A DNA stretch of 64,000 bases from Echinostoma caproni (lineage: Eukaryota > Platyhelminthes > Trematoda > Plagiorchiida > Echinostomatidae): positions 1-64,000 of the forward strand of contig UZAN01040513.1 in the NCBI GenBank assembly GCA_900618425.1. The letters run 5' to 3'. The notes below the pieces were generated by a model, which made no database searches, had not been told where the DNA came from, and saw only the letters and a program-made list of their open reading frames with translations. Positions 35,876 through 48,640 of the stretch are shown here, piece by piece (the first letter of the stretch is position 1; every line of letters begins with the position of its first letter). A program made the position numbers and the translations under genes.

Positions 35876-37008
35876 TCGAAGTCGGGGAAAATGCGTCAGC
35901 TCAAGTGGTCGAAACACAATGATTTCTCTCTGTTGTGTGTGCCGAATCCGCGCCGTATAGTTCCGGATCTCAATTCGTAACCCATAGCAGAGTCGAGCTG
36001 CTGCTCCACCAGCTAAACAGCTAGTTGGAAGTTCAAATGAGCTCGGTAAGTCAGCGGGAAGCTTGAACTCAAAATCAAAAACATGCGTACCCCGTGTCAA
36101 TAGGAATGCGGTGCCTGATGCAGACTTTTTCATACTGTTTGTCTCTGTTTCAGGTGTCGCAGCGGATCCGGATTCGGGGTTTAGGTTGTTTGAATCTTCC
36201 ACCGCTAAGCCCTCAGCGTATTCGGGGTCTGTTCTTTCATCTTCTGCGTTATCTTGTGAGTTGGAGAAACTACTTTCGCTTGATGGACCCGCCTCAGCAC
36301 GAGTGTTTTGTCGAACGGGAGAGTTGTAATGTTTCAGCAGATTCACTTTCGCCCGATATATAATACGAACATCTCCGTAGCTTACTTTCCTCTTCTTTTT
36401 CTGCTTATTACTGTCAATATTTTGCATCGTTGAACACTTCTGGCTGGCTATTCTGGAAGCACATGAGTCACAAGACTGGCAAGTTAGGAATGCGAAACGA
36501 TTCGATTTCATTTGGGCTGCTAGAGCGGCTTCATTACTCATGCAGCTAATTTTGCTAGTACTGCTACTATGTCGACTGCAGCTTCCTCGTTCCAGCGAAG
36601 CAATCAGTGTGTCTGTCACGGAGTTATACGAGTTTGAACGCTCTGTATTACGCGAAACTGGATCTCGAGAGTAGCTACCACCAGTAGAACTCATCTGTCC
36701 CATAGGAGGACGCATATCCCAGGGGCAATCGAAATCCGGATAGCACGGCTTTTTACTGTGTCGTGCACACAGTCCATCTCTTTTCCAATCATGACTTACG
36801 TTGCGTATGTTTTCTGTCACTTGAGAAAAGAAGCTCACAGTACTTGTGCAAAGGTTCTCCAAGTTTCGCTTATCGCCAAGAGCATTCAAAGTAGTGGTTG
36901 ACCGAACCAAGTTCAAGCCGACCGAAAGAGAACCAGCTTCAGCAAGAGTAGCCTTTGAATCAGGTGTCCATCGCGTCTTCACAAGCCCATAAAGCCATAT
37001 TACGCAAC
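35876..37008 (-). CDS. Alpha-arrestin gene, main arrestin-N exon with large insert
   Basis: The acceptor is GCTTTCCAG and the donor CTTCGA|GTAAGT. The exon starts with two bases of a split codon and encodes 377 full codons. It opens with CVIWLYGLVKTRWT, the V-x-L-x-G-x-A-x-T-x-W-T strand pair of arrestin N domains. An insert of about 270 residues follows. It is Ser-rich and includes a Cys cluster (CQSCDSCASRIASQKC) and a basic stretch (KQKKKRKV) that resembles a nuclear localisation signal. From about residue 299 the fold resumes with LLTRGTHVFDFEFKLPADLP, LCYGLRIEI, and REIIVFRPLELTHFPRLR. In vertebrate ARRDC proteins the two halves are about 25-30 residues apart. Confidence 0.9.
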
Positions 37009-37550
37009 CTGGAAAGCGGAAAAATGGTGAGAAAAGTAAAAAGTAGTAACACTGATACGGCTGAACAAAATTTTAAAACTATATTTTTTGCAATGTCAAC
37101 ATTTGAAAGACTGAGAATAATTTACTTTATTCACTTCGTCGGTAAGGAATTCAAGTAGAAAAACCGGTTCACATGAATTCAGCCATTTCACATCACTTAA
37201 CTTCATACGCCTTCATTTCGGTCTTCTACTTAGCTATTGCACTCATACACTTTGAGCTATAATATCAGGTTTGTAAATTTTTCCGAGTCTGTACTGCTGT
37301 AAAATGCAACATATCTACCATAATAATTTATGAGGAATGAAAATAAACATATTGCTTTTCCTTTGGATCACTTGTGGTCCTATGGGATAATATTTCAAGG
37401 TCCAGGATAGTTGGGAAATGTTTCGCTAGAAGAAATTAGAGTACAGTCATTCTTTTAATAACTGATGGATTAGTAAGATATTTTGTCGTTAACAAAAGTA
37501 CAAAATGAAACTAACCGGCTTCACAACCAAATATACGTGACTGAATAAAA

Positions 37551-37554
<4 letters not shown>

Positions 37555-37587
<33 letters not shown>
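37555..37587. repeat. (TA)n microsatellite
   Basis: This is a run of about 16 TA units. Confidence 0.95.
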
Positions 37588-37589
<2 letters not shown>

Positions 37590-38231
37590 TGTTTCACACA
37601 CGTCTGAAGCCAGACTGTGTGCCAAACAAATCATGGTGCAATAAGCTTCATAAAAAAGTAAAACGTTCCATGATTTGCATGTGAGCCCAATACTGCCAGG
37701 TTACCCAGGCCAAGGCAGGTGAATTTTCTCGAGGAATCCACAACCGGAGCCTCCCACTAGCCAAAGCCGCAAGGTAGCGGTAAAAGTTAATTTATATATA
37801 TTTCTTAGAAGGATTGTATTCTGAATCTTTCAATCGTTCAGGCACCAAAGTCAGAGCGTATAAAGAGCTCTAAATGGAGAAACTTACCTTTTGATTATAT
37901 TTCAAGGAAGATTCTTGGAAGGGAGAAAGAAAAAAGGCAGTCTGTGGACTAATGCTTTGCTGCTTTCTTTTACACACAGTGGTATCACGTATTTTCGTGT
38001 ATCTCCGCCTAAGTTCCACCTAGAAAATCGGGATTCCGAAAACTTGTCACTCGTGTGTCAGAGGAAACTTGAATGGAACTCTGAATGTTAAACTAATTTC
38101 TAAAGCCGTGAGAAATGCTTCCAAGGCCATTTCTTTGATTCAACCAATCTCTTTCCTGTGATTAAATGTATGCTTTTTTAGAGCTCCTAAATTCGGCCAA
38201 AGTTCTTATTTAGGCACCTGTGATGATATCA

Positions 38232-38292
38232 AATTCAGTTTCAGTTTGTACAACCAGTGAACATGCACCTTTGTGTTCTGGTTTACCTAAGA
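38232..38292 (-). repeat. Short LINE 3' tail fragment
   Basis: TTCAGTTTCAGTTTGTACAA followed by a degraded CATGCAC segment matches the terminal 60 bases of the RTE-like LINE in reverse orientation. Confidence 0.55.
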
Positions 38293-39299
38293 CGATTGTC
38301 ATTCACTGATAAGTAATAAACTTGTTACCGGTTTTTGTGAAATTTTGTTTCCTTGAGTTGAGGAACGTCAAGTGGCATGATATTATCGACAGCAGGTAAG
38401 GAACATATTATGGCCTACCTCAATGCTAGGTCAGAGGTTTAAACACAGCCCCTGCCATCCAACTTTGGTGGTAGGCAGTTTCTCTATCATTTGATTCAAT
38501 ATAATGCCTATGTTGGTTGCACCTAATGCAGTTAGGCATTCGGAAACCGAAGGTGTGAGTTGCCGGTTCAAATAAGTAAACAGTGACCTTGGGGTTTTTT
38601 CCTGTTGTTAACTATATCTTTATATAGTTAAAGAAATGTTAAAGAAATACACGACAAGTGTCCTGAAGGTTGAATACTCCATTTATGGAGAGAAAACACA
38701 GTGGCTTTAGCGAAGAAGCTCGTTTTTGACAACTTCTTCGGGCTAATACAGTTATAAAGTCAAAGTAAAATTAAAATGTGCTTCAACATCCATATGTGAT
38801 TCGTGGTTTGTGAGTATTTTGGTGTGTGGTTGGGAGAGGGTAGGTAGGGCGAATGTGTTTGTAACAAGGTTGGGAAAACGTTTAGGATAAGGAAGTGTCA
38901 TCACGTGTTAGGGTCGCGGGGTCATGGGAAAGGTCACGTCTATCTCGGGGGTGTCACACTGTGGCCAAGGTAGTCTGAGTGATTGTACGAATCGCTTTTG
39001 AGAACAAGGCGATGGGTTTAGTAATCGAATGGCCACGGCTTCAGTTGTTGTGAGATGACGTTGACTGGCGGCTTTCGAAGGGTTCGGTGGTGCACTGTAG
39101 AGTGAAGAAGCCATAGATACTCTATCCGTTCGTCTATATAAATCTCCGTCGAATAAAAATTGGACATTAAATGTGCACTTTAATAATAGCTGTTTCAGGT
39201 TGAATACGGGAATGTCAACCATCTACAGTGTAGTGTAGTGTAATTTTCATATTTTGTGTGTTAGTATATTGTGTTTTACGGGGCATGGGATTTCAACGG

Positions 39300-40015
39300 A
39301 CAGACCGTACAGTATCCACACCACTGACTTCCACTCTGGGTCATGTCTCTTAGTGTCTCTAACCAACGACAATCCTCATCCCTTGACTTCAATCTGAAAG
39401 GCACGCTGCAACAACCGAAGCCAGAGCTGAAGGTAACTTCTTCTACGCCATGTCATGGTCTGACCTCAGTGACGTGTTTTCCAGCTCTGCCCAGCATGTG
39501 CAAAAAGAGTACGGAGATCAAGCCATCGTAAACGGTGTAGAGTGATTACTCCTTTTAGAGAACGACTATCCGCACTTAACACACGACAACGACCTGCGTC
39601 AACGCTCACCCGATGTTCTCACCAGACATGGGCAATGCTTCGGAGATATTGGTGGTCGAAAACGGAAAGTCAGTTAGCATCTTCTGTTCGGAGAGGCCAG
39701 GTCTCACAACCGTAAAGCAGAACACTACAAACAACAGTAATGTACGCCCATCCCCAAAAGGACAGTTGAATGTCACAGGTGTCACAAGTTGGCATAAGCT
39801 GTTCTAGTTTTCGCTATTCGTGATGTGATCTTCTCTCTAACACCATCACTAGATGCAATCAAGCTCCCGAGGTACATGAAGCTGTCAACTAAATCAATAT
39901 GATCAACACAGTGGGTAAGTGCAGGCACAGGCTCCTTCCAGTCTTGAACAAGCACTTTACACTTTGATGATGCGAAGCACATACCACACCTAGATGCCTC
40001 TATCGTCAAAAATTA
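39300..40015 (-). mobile_element. Decayed RTE-like LINE, divergent subfamily
   Basis: The minus strand reads GMCFASSKCKVLVQDW, then FMYLGSLIASSDGVREK and KTRTAYANL. The downstream blocks are frameshifted, and CRWLETLRDMTQSGSQW ends the coding region near 39340. The order matches the plus-strand copy at 53.9-54.7 kb. Its 3' end differs from the common tail, which suggests another subfamily. Confidence 0.7.
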
Positions 40016-40468
40016 AAGGCAAATAATTACCTCAGAAAGCTAACCAATCATATCTGCCCCATTTTCGGCTGAGACACAATCAAGAAATGCAAGTGTTAAC
40101 TAGACAGCGACGTCAGTCATACCACACGTGTTTTATTGATGTGACAACAATCCACTGATGAGTTAACCTTCCCCCAATCCTGACACTATTCAATAGAAAA
40201 TGTTTGTTTAATCATGGCAAGGCGTGCAGATGACGAACAAAAGTCTTTCCGTACAATGAGCTGTACGCCTCAAATACCGTATAGCCGGTTCAAACTTATT
40301 CCTAAATGCGCTACGTGGATAACGGTGAACGTTTTTCATCCATCCGAATTGAATGCTGAACAGAGATAAAACACCTATCTTTTCTTCTGGCTCTTTCACG
40401 CTTAACGTTGTGAGAAGTGTTCGGACTGCAAATAACTTTTATCAGAGAACTGCACGCAAGCAACTTAC

Positions 40469-40518
40469 ACGTAGCCAAGAAATGCTTAAATTCGACGATC
40501 AGCTTTGCGTTCAAAACT
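40469..40518 (-). CDS. Candidate alpha-arrestin micro-exon upstream of the main N-domain exon
   Basis: A 50-base exon is proposed with acceptor CTTTTCGATTAG and consensus donor GCTACGT|GTAAGT. It reads VLNAKLIVEFKHFLAT and ends one base into a codon, which exactly complements the two-base start of the exon at 37008. The joined protein, ...LIVEFKHFLATCCVIWLYG, reproduces the strand preceding the V-x-L-x-G strand of arrestin N domains (compare G-x-V-x-LE-V in vertebrate ARRDC3). The reading frame stays open further upstream, but that sequence does not resemble an arrestin N terminus, so the start at 40518 is a judgement. An alternative acceptor two bases later is possible. The exon carrying Tyr-x-Pro-Gly-Glu and the start codon was not found. 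Confidence 0.55.
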
Positions 40519-40854
40519 CTAATCGAAAAGCGTTTTGTGTAGTTTATTGAAGTGGCAGATGTTTGATGAAATAAAATCGGATTGAACCGCAAACCAAAGA
40601 GGGAAAAAAGAGAAAAACAGTTTTCATGGAGCTGGAAATTTATCAGCTGTCAATCAGAAAAATTCCAGACATCTTCTGTCTTCTAGGTTGTCTGAACTCA
40701 TTTCCGACAATTCAGGAAAATTAAAGGTCGCAACTTTTGGTTCAACAGCGTACAGTTAAAAGGCGACAAGCAAAACGTGACTGAGAATGATGTGATCGAT
40801 ACACGAAATATTTATTTATCATTATAGCACACAAAATAGGATCAACATCAATCA

Positions 40855-41425
40855 TGCTTGCTGGTTGTTGTCGCAAAACTATCATTAGACTGGTGGGGCA
40901 GCCGGATGAGCAATGCTGAGGTCAGGCGCAGAGTTCTAGTTTAAATTCGGTCCCCCAATGGAGCAAATGGTCGACCTTCATAGATTATGTTGGTTCGAGC
41001 ATGTGTTACGTATGTCACCAAATAGGTTACCACGGCGAGCGATGGTTGCCGAGGCAGTTAGCTGTTGGGAAAAGGTCAAGGGAGGTCAAACGAAGACCTG
41101 GCATGAGGGTATGAAAACCCTAACCAGGAGACTGGGTCACATATGTGCCATTAGGCTCCCTGGATGGGGACCTCGGGATGATCGTACCCGATGGTTAGAG
41201 ACACTCAGTGATATGTTAGAGTGTCGTAAACAGTGGCGTCGGGCATCTTATCAATTTCTTTCCAACATTAATCCGCTGAAATACCAAATTTTCTCTTTGG
41301 TCCTACTTTCAATCTGTCCTGTCCTTCTCATAATATTCGTCCAAATAGGCAGCCAAAAGACAGCAACCAAAACCGGCACACGGTAGTGCATGGTCAATAG
41401 TTGTACAAACTGAAACTGAAACCAT
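40855..41425 (+). mobile_element. RTE-like LINE, 5'-truncated 3' end, 142-codon ORF
   Basis: This is the least damaged copy of the LINE C terminus, from WWGSRMSNAEVRRRVL through LHRLCWFEHVLRMSPNRLPR, GGQTKTWHEGMKTLTRRLGH, LPGWGPRDDRTRWLETLSD and CRKQWRRA. The 3' UTR (GGCAGCCAAAAGACAGCAAC) and a tail ending GTACAAACTGAAACTGAAAC follow. The polymerase catalytic region is absent. Confidence 0.8.
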
Positions 41426-42407
41426 TGTCTTAATATTTCCTGAACTGCGTTCACGCAAGTGGATTTGATTCTAAGTGTCTATCAACATTTTGGCATTCTA
41501 AATCTGAACGGTCGAACAAGAAGAAAGGAATTAAGAAGAGCCGTTCCTTTTGTACGTTATCATTAGCCTAGCAGGGATTACTTCAGGTAAATTTAAAAAA
41601 TGAGTTAAATTTAAAAATCCAATTAGGTTTCATGAAGTATTAGACCGTGTGTTTGTGATTCAAATAAGTTGTGGTAGATGGGTAGTAAAAGGCATGTCAT
41701 ACGCATCCAAAGACCTCCAGGGATTGCTATACACGATCTTCAAGTTTCCCAGATACTGAGTCCATATCTTTCTTGATAATGTAATAAGAAAACTTTCCTT
41801 CGATTCGCCTTATGAACTGTTTTGGTTGAATGGTGTTTGATAACCACTGTAGGTCTACCTAATGCAATCAAGACGGGCGGATGAGAACCAGCCATCGGTT
41901 TACGTTCGTAATTTTAAACGTGTTCAGCCATTCTATGCGCAGTGATTCGTCGATCCTGTCATTGATTTTTTCCTTGACGATGCAATAGAAAGTTTTGACG
42001 CAGGGTGAAGTAAATCCCACCAGGTGTCAGTCTCTATGTGGCCACGAGAATACCAAAACCAACTTCATGTTCTGCGCTCGTGACCAGTGAGAGTATACGA
42101 ACGAAAGTCCTCTTGCATTGTTTGTCTTCTAAACTGCCTGTTTGTATTGCTGAAGTAGATGTCTCTTGGTCGAAAGCTGCAAACAAATGGTAAAATACAA
42201 TCCCACAATTTAGTAGTTAGTTCCAAATGAGCACATGCCTAGTGCTTTTATTTTGCTCGTTAATGTCAACGAGATGCAAATAATTTAGAAAAAGGATGTT
42301 CTTATATTTTATTTTTGAAAACCAGATTTTGCATTAGCTTTCAAATAAATTTATTTTTATTTATTTCTTTTTGTCTTTGTTTTGGATCTGATATTTTTAT
42401 TTTATTT

Positions 42408-42592
42408 TTATTTTCATTTTTACTTCCTTTTATTGAATAGACAATTTTCAGAAAGGGAGAGGCGGTCAATCAAAGGGCTGTCATTCAACATACAATGGGG
42501 GAAGTCAGATGGTGGCGATGAGATTCGAACACAGATCCCCAGGGTGATAATTTGGTGACGTTATTACTGAGCAACCACCGCCCAGGATACGA
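42408..42592 (-). repeat. SINE-B copy
   Basis: It carries ACTTCCTTTTATTGAATAGA, GAGAGGCGGTCAATCAAAGG, GGTGGCGATGAGATTCGAAC and a trailing CAACCACCGCCC. It abuts the LINE fragment starting at 42593, with an N at about 42595. Confidence 0.75.
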
Positions 42593-42925
42593 AANAAAAA
42601 CCTAACCAGGAGACTTGCCCACAGAGGCCGCATTAAGCTTGCTGGTTGAGAAACCCGGTATCATTGTAACCGGTGGTTATAGACACTGAGTGACATAACT
42701 GTGTCGCAAACAGTAGCGTTCGTGTCTCTACTCATTGTCCTTGCAACCCCAGTTTATATGAATTCTCTATCTCTTATTTGACTCCACGGGCAACATTCCA
42801 TTCTTCCATTTGCTCTTTTATCCAAATGGGCAGTAGTGAGACACTAACCAAAAGCAGCGCACGAAAGTGCTTGGATAATAGTTGCAAAACCTGAAACTGA
42901 ACTGATACGTAAATTAAAATACTGT
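42593..42925 (+). mobile_element. RTE-like LINE 3' end, heavily truncated
   Basis: It starts at CCTAACCAGGAGACTTG and retains frameshifted TLSD and the 3' UTR up to GCAAAACCTGAAACTGAACT. It is older and more diverged than the 40.9-kb copy. Confidence 0.65.
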
Positions 42926-44294
42926 GACCTTTGAGGTCTTTTGCTAGAGAGGAGTAGAAATAATCTAACTACGCAAGACATTCAATGACAGTGAGAGGGT
43001 CAATTTCTGGACCGTGAACTAAACAGACGTGGAGTTTGCTGAAAAAGTATAAACGTTGTCTGTAGTTCGTAAATCATCTGAGTTTCTATTAGCATTTACT
43101 ACGAATGACATCTCAAAGATAACTCAACATGGTTCCATCACACGTAATGCCTCTGTTACATTAACCTCAAAGGGGATACATTAACATACCTTAACACACA
43201 CTGAAACATTAACGCTTCGCTCCCACAGATGAACATGAACTAAGCAATCCCATTCCATTCGTGAAATAGGTACACTGTAATCGATTGACGGTTTCAGAAT
43301 TCAATTTGACTTTTACAGAAACCTTGAATGGAATTAGGACTTTTATTACTGACTACAAGCTTTAATTCATTTAACTCCTTTGTTCCAGACTGATATGAGT
43401 GAGTTACAATTATTTTACTTCACATTTCAACATAAAGGGAGTAAAAACACTTTCTGATGTCTTCTATGAGTCAAAAAACGTGATTATAACAGTTTTCCCC
43501 TGAACGATGTCCATTTGACAAAAATATCATCAGCCATTGAAAATAGCACAACTTCGTCAGCAACTCTTTTTCTAATACTGTGCATATTTACTGTGATAAC
43601 ACTAAGTTTACATCTAGCATGCATTTAAGCACAACTAACTATCGATAACTGACAATATTTTGGCGTAAGAATAGTTTTCTAAAAAACTAAGAGGCAAAAA
43701 AGTGCATGGAAACTATGCATCAGCTAAGGTGAAACGACTAGTTGAGTTTCAAAATGGCTAGCTTTATGTTTTAAAACTCCCAAGAGAACTAATTTCTGGG
43801 TGACATTATACTGAATAGTGTTTTTCTAAATAAACAATCAGTAGCTGGAATAAGTATTTGTACCACTGATAAAGGTGCAAGATATTCATTTGACTCAATA
43901 TGCTTCTAATTATCACAGTGATACCCTAACTGCTTCGGACCAATGAAACCGTTAACGATACAATCGCAAGGTTCTAACTACTAAAAGTCGAAAAATACTG
44001 TTTAAGGGTACATTTGTTCGAATAATCGGCGCAGAATTGTTGTAAAAATGGCACAAAGTAGCAGAAGAATAAATTATAATGCACGTGATCGTGACCCCAA
44101 ATCGAAACTACACTTCCAGATGAGGAAAGAGTTGCCAAATTATTGCGTGAACCCAACCACCACCATCTAATTTTTTCCACTTATTCGTAATCTTCCATTC
44201 TGACAGTAACGTCTTTTTCAGTATACTCTGTATCCGAACCCCCCCTCTGCGTTCTTGTTATTGTTAATATTGTTGTGGCGTTGGCACCAAGCTT

Positions 44295-44390
44295 GTTAAA
44301 TATATATATATATATATTGTCCATTGATTGGTCGCTTCCCCTTCCTGAAATATTGGTTAGAATATTGTCTACTCAATAAAAAGGAAATAA
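44295..44390 (+). repeat. SINE-B 3' end
   Basis: CATTGATTGGTCGCTTCCCC, TTCCTGAAATATTGG and ACTCAATAAAAAGGAAATAA are the plus-strand version of the SINE-B tail. Confidence 0.6.
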
Positions 44391-47300
44391 CTAATAAAAC
44401 GTCCACCAAGTTAGTGTAATTTCAGGAGTTGTAAATAGATAAATATTTTAAAACGGTCCTTGTCGTCGTCAAATCTTGTAGTTCGGCTTCAGGCACCACG
44501 AGCTCTGTCATCTGCAATGAGATCCGTTCCATCAATTAGTCACTGCAGCTTAACGTAAAGCGTATTTATTAAAAAGCGATTAAATATCGTATCCTCTTCC
44601 ATTCTGCTATTAAACCTTTTGTATTGAGAATTGTATCTATCTTGTAAGATAAATGATAGTCTACGGACTCGCGCAAGGTAGATTTTAGGATGCCAATGAA
44701 CTCAGTACTGTCAACAGATATTTTTTCAGCGCGGTTTTATCCATTTCATCAAGAACGAAACGACGGTGACCGAAACCGGTGCAAAACGTTTGCAACATTG
44801 TTGTTTGTGTAAAGTCAAATTTAACTGCATAAGCAAATGTGATAGTGTTTTACAATTCAAAGGATGCTCGTGAAATCAGGAACTTTTCGCCTAACTGGAC
44901 AGGATACTAATTAGACCATAATGAAATGGGTTTAATCAGCCCAGTGAGAAAAAGGGTATTCCACAAAAAATGATCATTGCTACAAATAATGAAATTATGG
45001 ACAAAATAGAGGTTACCATTTGAAAGGGAAACAAAACGATAACCGAAGTTCCCGCCCACGAATTTAACAGATTTCGAAAGATGAGAATACAGTCTGGTTG
45101 CTTAAGAATTATTTTGCGTTCGGTAAAAACATGTTGACTGATTAAGGTTATTCAGGTTGCGCTTGAGGCGTATTGATTGAAAGTAAATCAGGATCATGAG
45201 GTCTGTTCCCCTTTATTTGCTAAAATCCCCAGAACCTCAGTCGGAGATAGTGGTTTAAATCTTGAGGGTTGGTCAAAAGAGGGGGGTTGTTTCAGCTGAG
45301 ATAGCAGCAAAGTGATGATTCCATTAATAGCTCCAAGGAAATCGCAACGCTGAATAGAAAAATCTTCTGTATCCCGAGACCAATATGTAAACTCAAAATA
45401 ATTTAATTGTACGTAATATTTAGGTGTATGATCTATTCACATACAAGAAAAATTGCTTTCTCGAACGAGTATGCCTGAAGGAAGTGCAAGGTTTTTTCAG
45501 TTTCTCAGAATCATCAAACATTATTTTCTCATTGTAACAAAGAAGATTAAAATAAACCCTTGTGTGAAAGAGATTGCATGGAAAGACGGCCAGTAAAGCA
45601 CCGAAGAAACTTAAAACAATGAAATTTCCTAGTTTTGCAGGGTAATACCTAGTGGCATTAGCTGCTTCCAAATGACAGTTACTTATTTCAATATATACCT
45701 GAATGACCGATTTTCAACGTTGGAAAACAACTCAGTTGTCTAAAGTACTGACAGACACCGATTATTAAATACAACAAACGGTGAGATGAAGGCCAAACGC
45801 TGCTAGAGGTAAACTGCCAACACACTTTAGATATAAAGTGCAGTACATAAAATGGTTGTGGAAGAAAAAGGGCCACTTAAACAAACCTGATTCGATGAAA
45901 CAGAGTTCAATACGTGAAAAGTGAGTGTAAAACGTTTGATAATGAAAGAATAAAACAAGCTGCCAAAAACGGAACAGATTACGCAGCTTTTGTGAGAAAG
46001 ATAAGCATTGTATATTTTTGACCGGGAATACTCTCGTGCAAACCTAGGTCAATTTAATGAGACATCTCAAATAAAACAATTTCAGATTTTTGAGAAAGTA
46101 AACACAAAATACGTGTTTGTGCTAGTCATGGAAATAATTTTCAAAACAAATCCTGTGAACCTCCGAGACACTTAAACTTAAAATGAGAAAATAAAGTTGA
46201 ACTTTCCAATGTGATGGTTTCATCGGTTAAAGTGATAATACTTTGCCACAAAAAGGATAAAACGTGTTGGTACTTGCAAGGCTAGAAAATTATAAACTGA
46301 TCGCTTATTAATTTTACAGTTATTCAGAACAATAAGATTTCACAGGCTGTTTTCATTTTTGAACTGTTATAGTAAAATTAACGACAGAAATTGCATAAAC
46401 ATACTAGCAAACTATATTCCTTTTATAGTCGGAGAAAATTTGGTATTCTTTTATTGATCGTACATTCACGTTGCTCCAGTTTCTGAATTGATTATGCTTG
46501 TTTGCTTTTCAGAAATGCCTACGTTGAAATTTCGGTGAACTTGCGTTACCGAATGCGAAACTGGATTGTTTATACTTTTGTGATATATATCAAAACTCTG
46601 ACATCAAAACGAGGTACTTGTTGTGAAGTTATTCTAACAATGGACTTGAAAAACTTCTGCGCAACTAGTATTGCAAACCTTTATTTTGAATCCATGTCTT
46701 CTATGCGGAAAAATAATTCTGCCATGTGAGGACAACATAAGTGTCACTAATTGGGTCAGAAACGTTTTCATTCAATGGTATCAGGTTGTGATTTTGTCAG
46801 GCACAAAAAAGTAAGTATTTTTACATAGGAATAATCAACGCCAAGAGTTTTTTGTCGGGAAAAAGCCATTGAGCGCTATTTTTCAAAGGCCGAAACAAAC
46901 AAAATACATATAAAGTGACATATGATAACTTAAAAAAATATGAAAAATGGAAAGGCTAACGAGTTGAAGCAAATTTATTAACATAAGACTACCGATATTT
47001 AACTACAATTGGAAATTTCAAATAGAGTATCGAGTTTGTGAATCTCTCATCAGAGTTTCAACCTTTTCATGTGTGTAGAAGTCTGTTGCAAGGTTTTAAT
47101 CTTTGTGCCAATAAAAATTATACAAGTCTGGATCTTTCGAAGATATTGTGAGATAAACAGATAAAAAATTAACATTTAAAAAAATGGAATTTGGTTAAAA
47201 TAGTCACAGTGATGGCCATCAAAAGCAATTTTTAAAGAAAAGTAAAGGGATCAGGGTGAGGTGAAAATGTTTCTTTGGACAGTGTAACACAATTTGTTTT

Positions 47301-48524
47301 CTTTTTTTAAATCCAAAGTTTCCAGGTTTGTCAAATCTGTGTGATTAATGTAAGCAATTTAGCCGTGGAAGACTATGAGGTCCCGGGTTCGATTCTCAGT
47401 TGAGTAAAAGGAGTTGCACTTCCAATGAGACCCAAACTGATCAAAAGAAATGTCCGAAAATTCCTGGTCTTTTATTTTACGTATTATTTCCCCCATAAAG
47501 GACGAACTTTACTACAAAAACCAAGTCATTTGAAGAGTATTGAAATTGCGGAACATTGTAACAGAAAATATCTAAAATTTACACCAAACTAAATGGTGCT
47601 GAGAGCATCATTCACTGGCAGTATGTTTCTACAGTCTTGCTTCATTTCCGTAGTAGAAGGGAGACCAGAAAAATCAGGCAAATCTATCATTCTGGTTTTA
47701 TCCGAAAAAGACGCGTTAAAACTTCATAAAGTCCGATCCTGTTCTGCGATATGTGACATGTATATACCACCAACTTGCGAATATTTGTTTTAAATTACTT
47801 ACATTCAAATAGTTAGTTATCGGGCAAGAGATGATAAATGCAGATTTTTAATGTTTTATTTCGTTATAACAGAAATCTTTCTCGTTTATAAGCTTTGTTT
47901 TCAAATACTGGTGCTACTTTTATACGTGTAACAACTGGGTCAAGACTAAAGAGGTTTCTATATATATATACGCTTCATCGAAGTTAAATGTTAGAAAGAG
48001 TATTTTAGAAATATCTTCATTACTGTGGTTACTTGGATAAGTTTAATAAAACACATCTCCAGTGTTTGAGATAAAGCCAGTTGAGCATAGACTTAACTGG
48101 TAAGACATCTGAATAAATATCAACATCAGCTGAATTAACTGCATGTAATCACATTAACAAGACTCTTTCGAATTCATGACAACAGGAAGTAGATGGTAAA
48201 GTGTAGTGCCTCTCATGAGACTGGTTACAAATTATAGGCATGCAACTCATTTATTCAAACGATGAACGATTTTCTCCTGTGGGGAAAAGTGAATTCTCCC
48301 TAAATGATTAGTACCAAGCTTAATTTTGGCAATTTACACGCGTCTCGCACTTTTGGGGTTCCATCCGATTAGTTACACCAGAAATGTAAAACTTTATCAA
48401 GCTTAGCCCTGAGTTACTTTATGGACCCGGTTTATTCGTTGTATGTAATTTTTTTATTTGATGCTGCATCAGAAGTAAATTATTTCATCAATCATCAGAA
48501 TGTCTATTACAAATAACGGTGCAT

Positions 48525-48640
48525 CCGCAGTGAAATGGGTCTTAGTGGTTCCCTAACGCTACCATGCAGATGTGGTTGGATTCAAACAGACGACCTCTAG
48601 GGTGATAACTTATCGACATTAACCGCTTGCGCTCCAATAA
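48525..48640 (-). repeat. SINE-B head, degraded
   Basis: On the minus strand AAGCGGTTAATGTCGATAAG and GTCGTCTGTTTGAATCCAAC give A- and B-box-like blocks in the SINE-B arrangement. Confidence 0.45.

Larger units (their letters stand above)
37009..40468 (-). other. Proposed first visible arrestin intron (3.5 kb)
   Basis: If the 50-base exon at 40469-40518 is real, this is an intron. It contains a (TA)n tract, a short LINE tail (38232-38292) and a decayed minus-strand LINE (39300-40015). A GC-rich 104-codon minus ORF at 38908-39222 is unassigned. Nothing else is recognisable. Confidence 0.55.

Noticed and set aside
36063..36363. Two plus-strand ORFs of 88 and 89 codons
   Set aside because: They lie opposite the arrestin N-domain exon and are antisense shadows.
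47882..47900. Minus-strand donor-like sites (for example near 37890, 38405, 40028, 48771) as ends of the missing arrestin first exon
   Set aside because: Frames ending in the required phase hit stops at once or do not resemble the arrestin N terminus. Only 40469 fitted.
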